Notes under the pieces: model-generated
Told to the model about the DNA's origin: nothing
Seen by the model: only the letters and a program-made list of their open reading frames with translations
Databases searched by the model: none
Source: Neckera pumila
Taxonomy: Eukaryota > Streptophyta > Bryopsida > Hypnales > Neckeraceae
NCBI GenBank assembly: GCA_963969595.1
Contig: OZ018408.1
Location: 33,790,108 to 33,854,107 of the forward strand
DNA length: 64,000 nt
Direction: 5' to 3'
Shown here: positions 43,685-55,766 of the stretch, piece after piece
How the letters are laid out: each line of letters opens with the position of its first letter
How positions within the stretch are numbered: the stretch's first letter is position 1
Position numbers and translations under genes: made by a program

Positions 43685-43960
43685 GTCTGAGGCCTCAAAG
43701 AAATTGCCAGTGTAATTTTCGGCACCTCCAAGGTGCAATTATAGAAAAAAAAAAATGGGAAAAAAAATTGAAAAAAAAATTGAAAAAAAATAAACAATCT
43801 GATGTGGCAATGATGTGGCACTAATCAGCACCTAAATTTCTAAAATAAAAAATAACTATTATTTTTATTTTTTTCCATAATTGCACCGCAAGGGTGCAAA
43901 CTCAAGACCCCTTTAAGGGCTGAAATTTTTGTAATGAGACTTTGAAGTTTATTTTAGAGT
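43685..43960. mobile_element. MITE-like element, family C copy 2, nested
   Basis: GGTGCAATTATAG...CATAATTGCACC inverted pair with A/T runs and GATGTGGCA repeats, as at 13890-14170. The Pu/Py outer ends are approximate. Confidence 0.5.
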
Positions 43961-44169
43961 AGAGATTCGATAGCTATCCGCAATCAAAAATTGCTCATAA
44001 CTTTCATCTCATTGATAACAATGGAATGATTTAAAGCTTTCCATATATATTATACTATCATATTACTAAAATCAAAGAGACCTCTGTAATATCACATTTA
44101 TAAGTAATATGATATTACAGAAGTAGAGTAGTCGTGAGGTGATATTATAGAGGATTGACAGAGGGATAT

Positions 44170-44194
44170 TATATTATAATAATAATAATATAAC

Positions 44195-44224
<30 letters not shown>
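44170..44224. repeat. (TAA)n microsatellite
   Basis: A run of TAA/AATAATA units, preceded by an inverted repeat GTAATATCAC...GATATTAC (about 44086-44120). Confidence 0.85.
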
Positions 44225-44226
<2 letters not shown>

Positions 44227-45188
44227 GGATTCTAATCTTCGTATAGCAAAACAAGCACCAGTTGTTTGTGTAAAGCTAGAAAAGCAATTTCAAAATTTTG
44301 TTTTTGAAAAAAATAATTTGTTCTGATCTGCCGGGGTTGCCTATTTACGGAAAAAAAATAATACATTAGCTATAACTTTTGATTCATATTCCCAAAGTTC
44401 ATGAAACTTAGTGCACATGAAAGATATTCTTTGTCCACACCTTCTATTAGCCTAATATACACAAATCCTCATTCACACCAGCTAGTCCAAAATTTCTATG
44501 TTGCTAAAATCGCATATTGTCTAGTCTTTTAGGGGTTAACATTTTAATTCAAACTTCTTTTCAAAACTATCTTTTTTGATAAATTGTGTAAGTGTGTACA
44601 CAAGTCTATAACAAATAGGAATAATTAGAGGCTTTTGAAAATAAGCTTATACATTTCTATAGTCTATAAAATATGATACATTGAGTTTTTAATGAAATAA
44701 TATATTCTATATGTTTCTAAATGATGAAATAGAGTTTATTATTTAGTTTTTATGAAAAAGTGAAATATTATCCAAATTCAATCAACAAATCAAATTTATT
44801 TAAATTCTAATAGATAAAAGCATTGACTATAATATACTTTGGATTTCAAAAAATTATGTCTATAAGATTATTTCATGAAAATATAAAATATCTAAAGATA
44901 AAATTAAAATATCAAAGTCTTGTTTCTTTTAATGGTAGGATTTATAATGAATCCAACTTAATCAATTAGAAAAACATATACTACATAATATTATTTGATT
45001 TAAAGTTTAATTTTGATAAAAAATTAATAATTAAAATGTAAAATCTTAATATATATATATATGCAACTAAAGAAAAATTGAACAAGATCATATCAAGAAG
45101 AGGCTTTTTTACTCTTTTAAGATTCTTTAATCTTATTTTGTATACCCCCAATCCAAAATGATTTTCTTGTTTGACAAAATGTTTTGGA

Positions 45189-45788
45189 TTAAATCCTAAA
45201 TGTCCAAGACCTTTTCTGAGCTTCTAAAAAATTTGTTCTAAATTGAACAAAAAGCCAACATTTTCATAAGTTGTATATATTTTTTTGAACTGAAACCGTA
45301 CAAATTTAAACTAGACATGTTAGAGATCATTATAATTTTGATCATGAGGGTATTAAATTGCAAAAGTGATTTGAAGTCTTTCAAGCCTCTTTTCACATGT
45401 CAAATGTAAAAAGTTGGTTGCCAAAAAAATATGAAGCTAAAGGACCTAACATGCATAATCCCAATCAATTTATAGCTTCTCAAAATCTACTCTAACAATT
45501 TTTTTAAATGAATTTCTAATGTGATTTTTTCTCCAAGATTTAGTTTACTTGAGACTCATTTCCAAAAGCCCTCAATACTACAAAAAAATCAAGATTGCAA
45601 TGGACACCTTTGCACAAAATCTTGAATAAAAAAATCATAATCATTTTCAAAATCAAATTTTTGATGCTAAAACTAGACTTCAAAAAGGATTTTTCAAAAA
45701 TATAAAATATGAAAAAAATAGAAATTTGGTTAGGTTTTATTTAATTTCAAAGTTTGGTTGACAACAAAATTTGGTGCCTTGGAATTAA
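45189..45788 (-). mobile_element. TTAA-type MITE, 600 bp, relative of the 3.45-kb element (reverse)
   Basis: Reverse-complemented, its left 100 bp match 1345-1440 (AAATAAAACCTAACCAA) and the remainder matches 4225-4790 (ATTTGACWTGTGAAAAGAGG, AAAATGTTGGCWTTTTGTTCAA). It shows the element without the 2.7-kb insert. Outer TTAA and CCTAAATGTCCAAG ends are partly mutated. Confidence 0.7.
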
Positions 45789-46400
45789 GGTTGAGAATAA
45801 CGTTTTTGAAACCTATTTTGAATTGTGTATAGAAATTGATGCACTCCTATTGTCTTAGAACTTTGGAATTGTGGAGCATTAAAGAATGGGATTTTTTGGT
45901 CATATTGAAGGAGCATCATTGGTCAATTATTTCTTCAAATCTTGTGTTGTTTGTTGTCATTTCTACACTAGTGCTATCTACAACGTATTTCCATTGATGT
46001 CAAAGTAACTAAAAATAATCACTACAAAAATTTCCAGATTTGCAAATATGTACTATATAATAATTCACTTGCTGAATCAACAAGCTCCAAAAATGAATAG
46101 TGTTGAAGCACACAACCTACATTCGGCCATTAGGGTGAGTGAGAACAAAACATGAGGTGAATAAAAAATTTGATTGGCTCCAAATTGCAAATTTGTGAAG
46201 AATTAGGGAGCAATGTGCTCTGGTAACCGTGATTTGTCAACACTTGTATAATTTTGTCATTTAGCTAGCTTTTGAAGCGGTTTATTTTCATCATCAAATC
46301 TCTAAATTTAAGATTTCTTGTAACTATTTAAACTACTCTGGGATTCACTTCTAATGATGAAAATTTCAAATTCTAATTATGAAATGGTGAGAAGTTCGAA
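45789..46400. other. No gene recognised
   Basis: AT-rich spacer before the GC rise that marks the DnaJ promoter. Confidence 0.4.
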
Positions 46401-47193
46401 GTTTATTTCGAGGGGATGCCCTTGTGCATAGAGGTCAAGTTCACAGATGATTGCTTACCAGCAACTCCAAGACAAAGGAACATTCACGGTCACGCGTTCA
46501 CACCTCCCATTGGAAACCAGATATTTCAGCACCACCATTTCTTGGAAGGGGAAAAATATCGTCGGTCAAAGTCTAGAAGCTTCCGGCATCCAGAATACGA
46601 AGGCACGGATCCACGATGCGCCACCTGTCCCCCCATGACCTGGGTGGGTCCATGGCGGGCTTCTAGGGTGTTCTTAAGGGGGACGGATGCCAATCGTCAG
46701 CCCTCCGATGCCCTTCACGGACGGCGGAGATGAGCCGCCTGCCTCTGAGTATGAAATGAAGCAGTTGGAGCGGGTTCATCGTGTCCGTCGGTTCCGTGGC
46801 CAGTTGCGAGGACGGACGGTCCAGATGGGACTCTGTGGAGCCTTCTGGTGTGTTCCTGAAGAAGGCTCCAGAAGACGACTGAAAGGCGAGTATCAGACAT
46901 TGGAAGACCTCCCTCGTGAACTAGGGTTGGGTCATAACTCTTTTTCATCAACGCGCTTGCTCTTCGGCGTGCGACCTCTGCATCCGGCGCTGCATTTCTC
47001 TATACAGACTTCGATTCTTTGGCGGTCTCGGCTTCTTCATTTTTTAATTTTTTGAGTGGCACTTTGCTTGAAGAGGAGAGCGCACGCGCACAAGTTGCGG
47101 AGACGAAGCTTTGAGCGAGGCGAGGAGAGTTGGATTTTGAGGGTTTCGTTTTTTTGTTTTTGGACAGCATTTGGTAAGAAAAGGCTTGCAACG
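46401..47193 (+). promoter_or_regulatory. Promoter and 5' UTR of the first DnaJ gene, heat-shock-element-like sites
   Basis: The region is markedly GC-richer than its flanks. GAAGCTTC at 46576-46583 and TTCCTGAA at 46853-46860 are inverted GAA/TTC pairs of the heat-shock-factor type. The second lies within GGAGCC...GGCTCC inverted sequence. J-protein genes are often heat-inducible in plants, so the sites are plausible but unproven. Open frames here (for example 46416-46733) have no conserved content. Confidence 0.45.
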
Positions 47194-49681
47194 ATGTTCG
47201 GGCGTATGCCAGCGAAGAAGAGTGATAACTCGAAGTATTATGATACCCTCGGGGTGTCAAAGACCGCGTCGCAGGATGAGCTCAAGAAGGCGTACAGGAA
47301 GGCGGCAATTAAGAACCACCCGGACAAGGGCGGAGATCCGGAGAAGGTACGTTGTTTTTATTTTGGAAAGAAAGCAGGTTGTTTTTCTCGGAGCATTTTG
47401 GTTTTGCATTGTCGGCATATCTTGGATGGTTGTGAGGATTCGGGGAGGTTAGGTTGATGATCCTTATAAGGAATTTTATGTTGTTTATATTATGTTGTGG
47501 AGAGTATGACCTCTTTATTTGTCTTTGATACACGTAAGTTTCCTGCTAGAAGCATGTAGTGAGTAATCTTGCGTCAAATATCAGGAGTATGGGAAGTTTT
47601 ATTTACAGACAAATGTTGCTGCAGTTTAAGGAGCTTTCCCAGGCTTACGAAGTGTTGAGCGACCCGGAGAAGCGAGATCTGTATGATCAGTATGGAGAAG
47701 ATGCTCTTAAGGAGGGAATGGGAGGAGGAGGTGGCTCACACAACCCCTTCGACATCTTTGAATCGTTCTTCGGCGGTGGTGGCAGCCCATTCGGAGGTGC
47801 GGTTATTGATTCAACTTTTTCTAGACTTTAGACAGGTGTTCCGCAAATTCTGCAGTCCTGTCATTGCCTTTTTTCTGTTCGGAAGAATATTCAGAGGTCT
47901 GAGGCGAATTGGATTCGATTTTCCTAATTTGGCAGATTCACCTTTTTCAGGCGGGAGTGGTAGGGGCGGAGGTAGACGACAGAGAAGAGGAGAAGATGTC
48001 GTCCATCCCTTGAAGGTGTCTTTGGAAGACCTGTACAATGGCACTTCGAAGAAACTGTCTTTGTCTCGGAATGTTATCTGTTCCAAGTGCAAAGGGTAAG
48101 TTTCTGATTAGAGTTATGGTTTTGATTTTCAATTTAGCGTGAAGGCCACAATCTGCCTGCCAAAAAGTTACGCCAAGTGGTTACCGGTGAAACTGACGAG
48201 AGCAGGATATGACATCGGAGAATTGAGAATTTCTAGTGATATTCTTCTGACACCTTGCAATATCCTCTTGTGGCAGTTATTCTGCGTCCAGTTTGCAGTG
48301 ATAAATGACCTAAGTGAACAGGTCACCCTAATCAGTTTGGACAGAGTCTTTCTAGGACCTAATCGCTCCTGTAGTGCTGGATACTCGAATTTCCTACCCC
48401 TCGAGGCTGAGGTTTGGAGCATTTGAGTGAGACTTGAACTGAGGATGAGTATGCTATTATTACAAGAGGTCTTTTTCCTCAACCAAGACGTTGGTTTTTC
48501 AATTGTGCAGGAAGGGGTCGAAAACAGGCGCCTCTAGTCGCTGTGCAGGCTGTCAAGGTTCAGGCATGAAGGTGTCAATTCGCCAGCTTGGCCCTAATAT
48601 GATACAGCAGATGCAGCACGTGTGTCCCGACTGCAAGGGCTCAGGTACTATTCTGCTTACTTCTGGCTCAAGAACCATGGGTTTGAGGCAATGTCTTTTT
48701 GCTGGTGTGAGTCCCTCGGATGTTCCTTTATTGTGCTTCTATCGACTGCTTACATGGTCAATCGTGACGCAGGTGAGACAATCGTCGAAAAGGACAGATG
48801 TGGGCAGTGCAAAGGTCAGAAAGTCGTGCAGGACAAGAAATTGTTAGAAGTTCACGTCGAGAAGGGAATGCAGCACGGGCAGAAAATCACCTTCCAAGGC
48901 GAGGCCGATGAGGCGGTACGTCCCGACAAAACGCCACGCGTTTGGTAAATTTTATGGTTGTTCTCCTGTTCGACTATTCATCGGTACTCAAATTTTCATG
49001 TTTTGTCTTTGCAGCCGGATACTGTGACGGGTGACATCGTCTTCGTTTTACAACTAAAGGAGCATCCCAAGTTCAAGAGGAAAGTGGATGATCTGTTTGT
49101 GGAGCACACTCTCAGCCTGACAGAAGCTTTGTGCGGGTTCCAGTTTCCTCTCACACACCTAGATGGAAGACAGCTTCTGATTAAGTCCACTCCCATGGAA
49201 ATCATTAAGCCAGGTATTTAATCTGCAGCTGTAAATTTACTCAAAAAACTTTTACTCATAGCCCGTTTAGATCTTTTTCCCGAAGTTTGTTGCACTGCTT
49301 GTGATCATTGGGCAAGGAGCAACATCGGAAACTGAATGGTGTGATTCTGGTTGCCATGCAGGTCAATTCAAGGCTATTAATGATGAGGGTATGCCACATT
49401 ATCAGAGGCCTTTCATGAAGGGCAGGCTGTACATACATTTTTCAGTGGATGTTCCTGAGAGCGGTTCTCTGTCGCTGGAGCAAATTGCGAATTTGGAGAA
49501 AGTTCTTCCTCCTAGATCAAGCAGTCAGATGACCGACATGGAATTGGACGAATGCGAAGAGACCACTCTCCATGACGTGAACATTGATGACGAGATGAGG
49601 AGGAAGCAGTCGCACGCACAGGAAGCCTACGACGAGGACGAAGAATCGTCTGGCCCTCGCACTCAGTGTGCACAACAATAG
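47194..49681 (+). CDS. Type I (DnaJ/Hsp40 class A) co-chaperone, gene 1
   Basis: Seven exons: 47194-47346, 47625-47796, 47951-48095, 48511-48644, 48773-48915, 49015-49213, 49362-49681. All introns are GT-AG and the 1266 nt give 421 residues. J domain with HPD at 42-44; Gly/Phe-rich linker; four zinc-binding CxxCxGx(G/K) repeats (152-159, 168-175, 195-202, 211-218); substrate-binding C-terminal domain; CAQQ CaaX box at the end, predicting farnesylation. It delivers clients to cytosolic Hsp70 and stimulates its ATPase. Closest plant family: ATJ2/ATJ3 (ANJ1). Start chosen at the first ATG, which gives the usual N-terminus. Introns are AT-rich, unlike those of the downstream paralogue, which has identical exon phases. 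Confidence 0.95.
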
Positions 49682-51984
49682 GCCTGACGTGCATACGTAA
49701 CTGGATCCGCTGACCTAATCGTACATGAGTCGATTTTCTTATCCATGACACTTTGTTAGAAGTAGATGGTAGGTTGATTGCTTTAGGCGAGGGCGTCAAA
49801 ATTGTACGATGCCCATGAAAGTAGGTGAACACGATGACGCTTATCTAGTGTGGGAATATAATGATGAAAGTATGTTAAACTCGCTAGATTACCGAATTGA
49901 ATTGAGAAGCGTATTGACTCCATCTCAGAGAGCATTGCATTTTGCATGAGTGGACTCTTCTGTCCCTTGAATGAACGTTGAAATGCATAACTTTTGGGGG
50001 TGTCATTGGGCGCTTCCGTATTTGGTGCGCAAATGCCTGTTATCCACACCCTTGAAATGATATTAGGGGTCGAATTTTCCGAAGGAAGAGAAAACTCCGT
50101 CTGAAATATTTGGGCTGACTTTTGACTTTAGCCCTGTAAGGTCGCTGGGGATCAGACTGGGCTGACGAGAATCTTTCTGTGTACGAAGTGCATATGTTCA
50201 TCCTCGGAATTTTGTGCAAAAAAGGTCTCACAGGAGTGTGACCTCCAATGAGAGCTTTTGTTTTTTTAAGTAGATGATTCACATTGTACTAAAAAGGATG
50301 ATTTTCATAGTGACTAGCCCATTCTTACACGGTCAACCCTGGAAGGTCTAGTCCATGACCTCTGACTTTAAAATTCACTCTCAATCCCTTTGTTTGGGTT
50401 TGCTAATCCATTTGCAATCTAGCATGAGTGAAGTTTTTTAAATTCATTTTTTCGAGATGAAGTCAAATGTCTACTGCAAGTTATAAAATTTTCAAATTTT
50501 TGGGAAAAGATTTGAAATTATTGAGGATTTTCTGGGAGTACTAGTAACAATAGAATATAGAATAATTTAAACAAAATTTGAAACTTTTACCATAGATGTA
50601 TGACAGTGTATAACATCATGATATGAACCAAAATATTTTTGTCATTCTAAAATTAGAAAATCTAATTGTGGTTGTAGGCCCTAAGTCTATATTGCTATAA
50701 AATATTGAAATCTTCAAAATCTTCAAAATCTTCCAATTAGAAGAGAAACTAAATTTGATAAGCTTTATTTAATCATTCAACAAATATCCTTTCTATGGCT
50801 AAAATTCACATCAAGAATAAATAGCAAAAAATGATCAAGATAAACCTCAAGGGTCATCCATAGATTAAATATTTATTTTTTGAAGAAGTAAAAAAACCCA
50901 AATGAAGGAATTTGCAATTCTATTCATTGAAATGAACTCAACCGAAGCAACTTTAAAAAAGTATTGGATGAAAAGACATTTTCATCCATCCTACTATCTT
51001 AATTGAAGTCAACCCAAGGACATTTTGCTTCCTCAACAACACTTTAGAATTAATCTAGAAAAGATATTGTTCCAGTGACTAAATTACTCACCAAAATACT
51101 CCAATTATTGGACCATTCTAGAGTTAATAATGAAGTCATCCATTAGATCCTACAAGGACATTGCGACCAAAAAGTGGCAAATGGATGACTTTCTAGGTCA
51201 ATGTAGAAATGAAGAATGCACCTAAATTGGTTCAAAAATCATATCATGTTTAGCAAAGTACATTGGTAATAGGTCTCGTCCTTGTAAGGTTAATACACCA
51301 TTCCTAGCCAGTGGTTATAGGAGCTTGGTGGTCATATCAAAGTGATTATATGTACTATACTTGAAGATGGTAGTCAGATCCACATTTTTTTCTAACAAAT
51401 CTTAATTGGAGTGGAGAATGCTTACATTCTAAGCATTGGCAACAAAATTTTTTGTAACTACTTTAAATTTCTAGTTGATTTGGTGTAAAGTAATTCTAAA
51501 AATAAATGTCCAAAATTGAAAAACCATTTTAACCTCTAGTCCTAAATATCCCCTCAAAGAACAATTAAAGGTTTGGGCAGGTTCATATAACCTCAATTTT
51601 TGAATTAATTTTTTTAAACTTCTTTTGTATAGGGAAAAATATATTAGCTTTCTAGGAATATAATTTTTATTTCAATCACTGCCTGGGAGCAAAAACTATG
51701 CCATTTTAGCTCAAAAAATAGTTTGCCATCCGTAACAACAGAAAAGACAAAAAGACTAGAAATGAAATTTTTTAAATTTCTTTTATATAGATCATATTTT
51801 TGTCTACATAATCTTTTTTTATTTAGTCCATTTGGATTTGCGGTGTGAAAATTATGGGAGTCATGTTTTCAAGCAATTCGAGTATCTTATTCAAAAAATA
51901 ACTTATAGGATTCATTTTTCAATTCAATTTTCATAATTTTATGAAAAAAGGTCCAAAATGGTCAATTTATTTGCTAGAATAATC
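49682..51984. other. 3' flank of DnaJ gene 1 and AT-rich repeats; no gene
   Basis: 50140-50370 is repeat family D (as at 15290). From about 51540 the sequence resembles the interior of the TTAA family (compare 51610-51710 with 15720-15820). That similarity resumes at 52390-52600, after an inserted MITE. Confidence 0.5.
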
Positions 51985-52287
51985 TTTAGATGGGTTTCGG
52001 GGGGCTTGGAGGGCCGTTTGAGGCCCGTTCTCCAATCGACAAAATTCAGTGAACGTCGGTACGGGCGTGTCAGAAAAAAAATTTCCTTCAAAAAATTTAA
52101 AATTTAAAAATAAAATTTTACCAAAATATCATTTTAAGCAAAAAGAAAAAAAAAGAAAAATTAAAAAAATGATGTGGCAGTCGTTGTGAGATTATTTAGT
52201 TGTCAGTCAGCTAATGTAGCTGCATTCCTATAGTCTGGAAACGCAGGGGGAACTTGGAGCCCTCCCAAACCCCCAAATTCCTTCTAA
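51985..52287. mobile_element. MITE-like element, family B copy 2
   Basis: The inverted ends (GGGTTTCGGGGGGCTTGGAG against CCCTCCCAAACCCCCAAATT) enclose AT tracts and GATGTGGCAG. It is inserted into a TTAA-family element whose two parts lie on either side. Confidence 0.55.
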
Positions 52288-52954
52288 TGTTTACCATTGG
52301 GATTAATGTGTTTCAATTCATTTTTAGACCTACTAATGATTTTGATTTTGATTTGATTATATATCTAGTTTTATTAAATAAATTTCTAATGAATGAAAAT
52401 CAAAGGTTATTTTTTCTAAGATTCTTAATTCAATTCTTCAACATAAAAAATTAGAAATTCAAAATCTACAGTGCAAAAATTCCAAGTTACAAAGATTCAA
52501 AATCTTATGATCAAATCACTTAAGGTGCAAAAAAAACCCAATTTTCTGCACAAATGCTATGGAGTAATATTTTGCAATCTATACAACCAAAGTTCTTTAA
52601 CATTCAAAATAATTTCAATTCCAAAATTTATCATGTCCAATGGATTACATATAAAGCTTAGTTCTAATTATAAGTCAATATAAATAGATTATTTTATCCA
52701 TATTCACTTCAAAAAAAATTGATCTAAGTTAGTAAGGTAGAGCCACCCGTACCCGACAGAATAAGGAATTCTAACATGATTTGGAGTCGTGAAGGCAAAA
52801 CAAATATTTTTTAGAGATACATCGATAGAAATGACAAAGATTACAAATAATTTGGTAATTTTATTGTTTGAATTGAAATTACTAGGAATTTTGGGAAGCA
52901 AAAAGTGCTTTGGACAAATGGCCAACGTCTAGACTCTTCCAATGTCAATCATCA
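52288..52954. other. No gene; part of a TTAA-family element
   Basis: 52390-52600 parallels 15840-16060 (TCAATTCTTCAACAT, AAAATCYAYAGTGCAAAAAT). Confidence 0.45.
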
Positions 52955-53257
52955 TTAGAAGGGATTTGAGGCCTCTAAGAGATTGCGAGTTATCCTGCGT
53001 TTCCAGACTGCAACAATGCAGGATAACTGTTGGCTAATGTGGCCAAGACCGTGCCACGTCATTTGAAACAGAAAAAAAAGAAAAAAAAGAAAAAGAAAAT
53101 TGCTCAAAATGATATTTGGGGAAGAAATTTTTTTTTTTTTAATTTTTAAATTTTTTGAAAAAAAAAATTCTAACAGCATTACTGCTGGTTCATAACAAGG
53201 GAACAGATTGCTAGAATAGGCCTGAAACAGCCCTCTGGAGGCCTCAAATCCCTTCTA
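52955..53257. mobile_element. MITE, family B copy 3, 19-bp perfect ends
   Basis: AGAAGGGATTTGAGGCCTC (52957-52975) is exactly mirrored at 53238-53256, within ATTAG...CTAAT. It also contains an inner GTTATCCTGC...GCAGGATAAC hairpin and a CCACGTCAT motif. Confidence 0.8.
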
Positions 53258-54870
53258 ATGTCAATAACTTTTTTCCTAATCATTATTTCCTACTTTCTTT
53301 CTTACAACATGGGACATGTATTATGTATTTATTAGTTCCAATCTTGAAAAGGGAAAAAAAACATTCTAAGCTTGGTCAAAAATATGTGCACCTATAGGTC
53401 GGGAATGGGTCACTGGTCAAGAATGGGTGGCTCTACCTTAATATGTAGATAAAGGTTCTAATGTGGATTCAGAGTTTTGTTTCAAATTCTTCATCTTGGG
53501 AAGATAATTGAAACTCAAAGTTTACTATTGTATAGTCTTGATTTGAAATTTTGGAAATTTAAATCCATAAGTGAAATCAAAGAACTCAAAACATGACATT
53601 TTTAACTAATGAGGTTGTTGGAGCCCCTTCTTTAGAGTGTCACTTATTGTAATACAATTGAAACTTTTATTTTTCATTGGTTCACAACGTAGAAAAACCT
53701 TCCATTCTAAATTTTATATAATAATGAAAAGCCCCCTTGTCTTGGAGTTCAAGATAATTATAAAAAGATTTGAGATGCAATGAAATATAAGATTAATGCA
53801 AATACAAAAAAGAAGCAACAAGTTTATACATTTGTTTCAATATAAAAATGAAATATTTCCTCCTATTTCCTAAGAAATACATAATATTGCATACAACCAT
53901 CAATCCTCCTCTTGGTGGGAGGTACATTCTTCTTTGGAATACCCTAAGGCAAGATTATTAGTTTGATTAGTCAAATACACCATTGGCATATTGACTAGTC
54001 TAGGCCAATGTTGGAGAGGCTACCGTGGATTTGGAAAAATGACAAATGGAGGTATATTCTTTTCTAGGAAATCCTAAAGGGGACTATTAGTTTAATTAAC
54101 CAAATACACTACTAGTTTGCTGACTAGCCTTGGCAGTCCTAGAGATGCCACTTTAGATTTGGAAAATCACAAAAATAACCCCGACATCGCTAATTATTTT
54201 TCTTGTTGACTTTGAGACAAAATCTTATTTGTTTTTTTGGTGTGTCTACCTTTATATTAGAAAGAAAAAGAAAAAGTTCATGAAGTTGTCAAAGAATATA
54301 TATTATAGGATATATAAAGTTTGAAAATTTTTGAATGGAGTTTGATAATTTCAGATAATATTAAATGGATGAAAATTATAAAGTGATGGATGGATGAATG
54401 AACATAATTGGACAATTTGTCTAACCTACTTGCATTCAAGAGGCCGTTTAGGGTTGCCGCTAAAAAAACCAAAATAATTATTGCCCTATATTAGAGTTAA
54501 TTGTTTACGTTCATCTTGTGTTTGTTAAAGGTGTTAGAGGAAGGTTTAATTGACTAAGAATAGTCCAAAACAAAACAAGGCACCAAAACCCATCAAACCT
54601 GGGTTTTGGTGCTCCAAGGAGTTTCATTCTATGTTTTTTCCAAACTCCAACTCCTGGTCCCGCATTATATACACTTTATGATTAACCTTATAAAGATGGG
54701 CTAGTCCTTGCATAAATCATCCTTTCTGATACCATGGGAATCAATAGCATAAAAAAAATGAAAAAACACCCCTTGGAAGTCAAACTACTTTTGAAGATCT
54801 TCCCTTTTCATAACAAAATTCCCAGGATGAATCGTTGCACTTCTATCCTATTGGACACTTAGTGTGTGCA
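53258..54870. other. No gene; AT-rich, family D repeat at the right
   Basis: 54690-54870 is repeat family D in reverse (as at 4805-4990). The rest shows no supported feature. Confidence 0.45.
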
Positions 54871-55766
54871 GCAGCGTTACAGGGTTATAAGTAACCCTAT
54901 TGTCACTGTAATGAAGATTCTACAGTAGAGAACTCCACCGGCGGAAACGTCCTTGCCGCGGAAAGTGTCCATACAGACAATACCCGCCCTGAAACCCGGA
55001 AGGAACTGGAAATATCAATTAGCCGCCCGACAAAACATGTGCAAAATGAGCCAGGAACTTACTAGTAAACGGAAATCAGACACACACCGGCCGGACCCAC
55101 CTTAATCCGAGTTGGCAAACCGCCGCCCTCACCACTGACCGTCGGATGCCACCCGCATAGGGCCGAGATGAGCCCCCGCCCAAGGGAACCCAATGAAGAG
55201 CTCCTGACCGTCGATCCGGAGCCCGGGTCGCGGACGGCAGGGATGGCGTCCTGGGCGGCAGGCCCCTATGTGCGGACTGCGGACGCCCACAGGGAAGGAT
55301 GACCGGAGGTCCATAGAAGGTGCTGGAAGTTCGTCGGAAGGAAAAGGAAACAGGAAAGGCAAGACGACTACTGAGCAAATTGAGCTGCCTGCCTGCCTTC
55401 ATCGTGTTTCACTTTGTTAGGGTTGCAGAAGGCGCCTTGCCTCGCCCCCCGCAGTTCTCCCCGCAGCCTCGCTTCAGAAATTGTTGCTGGGACTCGCGTG
55501 TCCGCTCGACAGGACCGACCTCGCTTGCAACAATCGGGCGCTGCAGCAGCCGGATTGCTTGTTCGGACGCCATTCCGCCCGCCATTCCGCCCGCCCGTGA
55601 TTTCGGCCCGGCCCTCGTTTGTTGCTCCGCGACGCTGCGTTACGTGGTTGTGAGGGACCCGTACGCTGTTGTTTGTGCATCTGCAACTCCGATTGCGCTC
55701 CGATTACTGGATTGCTCGCCTCCTCGCTCGCTCCGTTTTTTCCGTCGGTAGGCGCGGTTGGCAGCC
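54871..55766 (+). promoter_or_regulatory. GC-rich promoter and 5' UTR of DnaJ gene 2
   Basis: There is an abrupt change from AT-rich to GC-rich sequence with CCGCCCGCC-type blocks and many CG dinucleotides, continuing to the ATG. The several open frames on both strands are composition artefacts. The transcription start cannot be placed from sequence. Confidence 0.5.

Larger units (their letters stand above)
42643..44535. mobile_element. TTAA-family element split by later insertions
   Basis: The left end CCCCTAAAGTTCCATG and right end CTTTTAGGGG (followed by TTAA at 44536) belong to the same family as 15626-16199. 42643-42900 and 43961-44535 align with family interiors at 60840-61593 and 27590-27936. 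The middle holds about 1 kb of foreign sequence. Confidence 0.5.

Noticed and set aside
46416..47055. Open frames upstream of DnaJ gene 1
   Set aside because: Promoter and UTR composition; no conserved residues and no match before gene 2.
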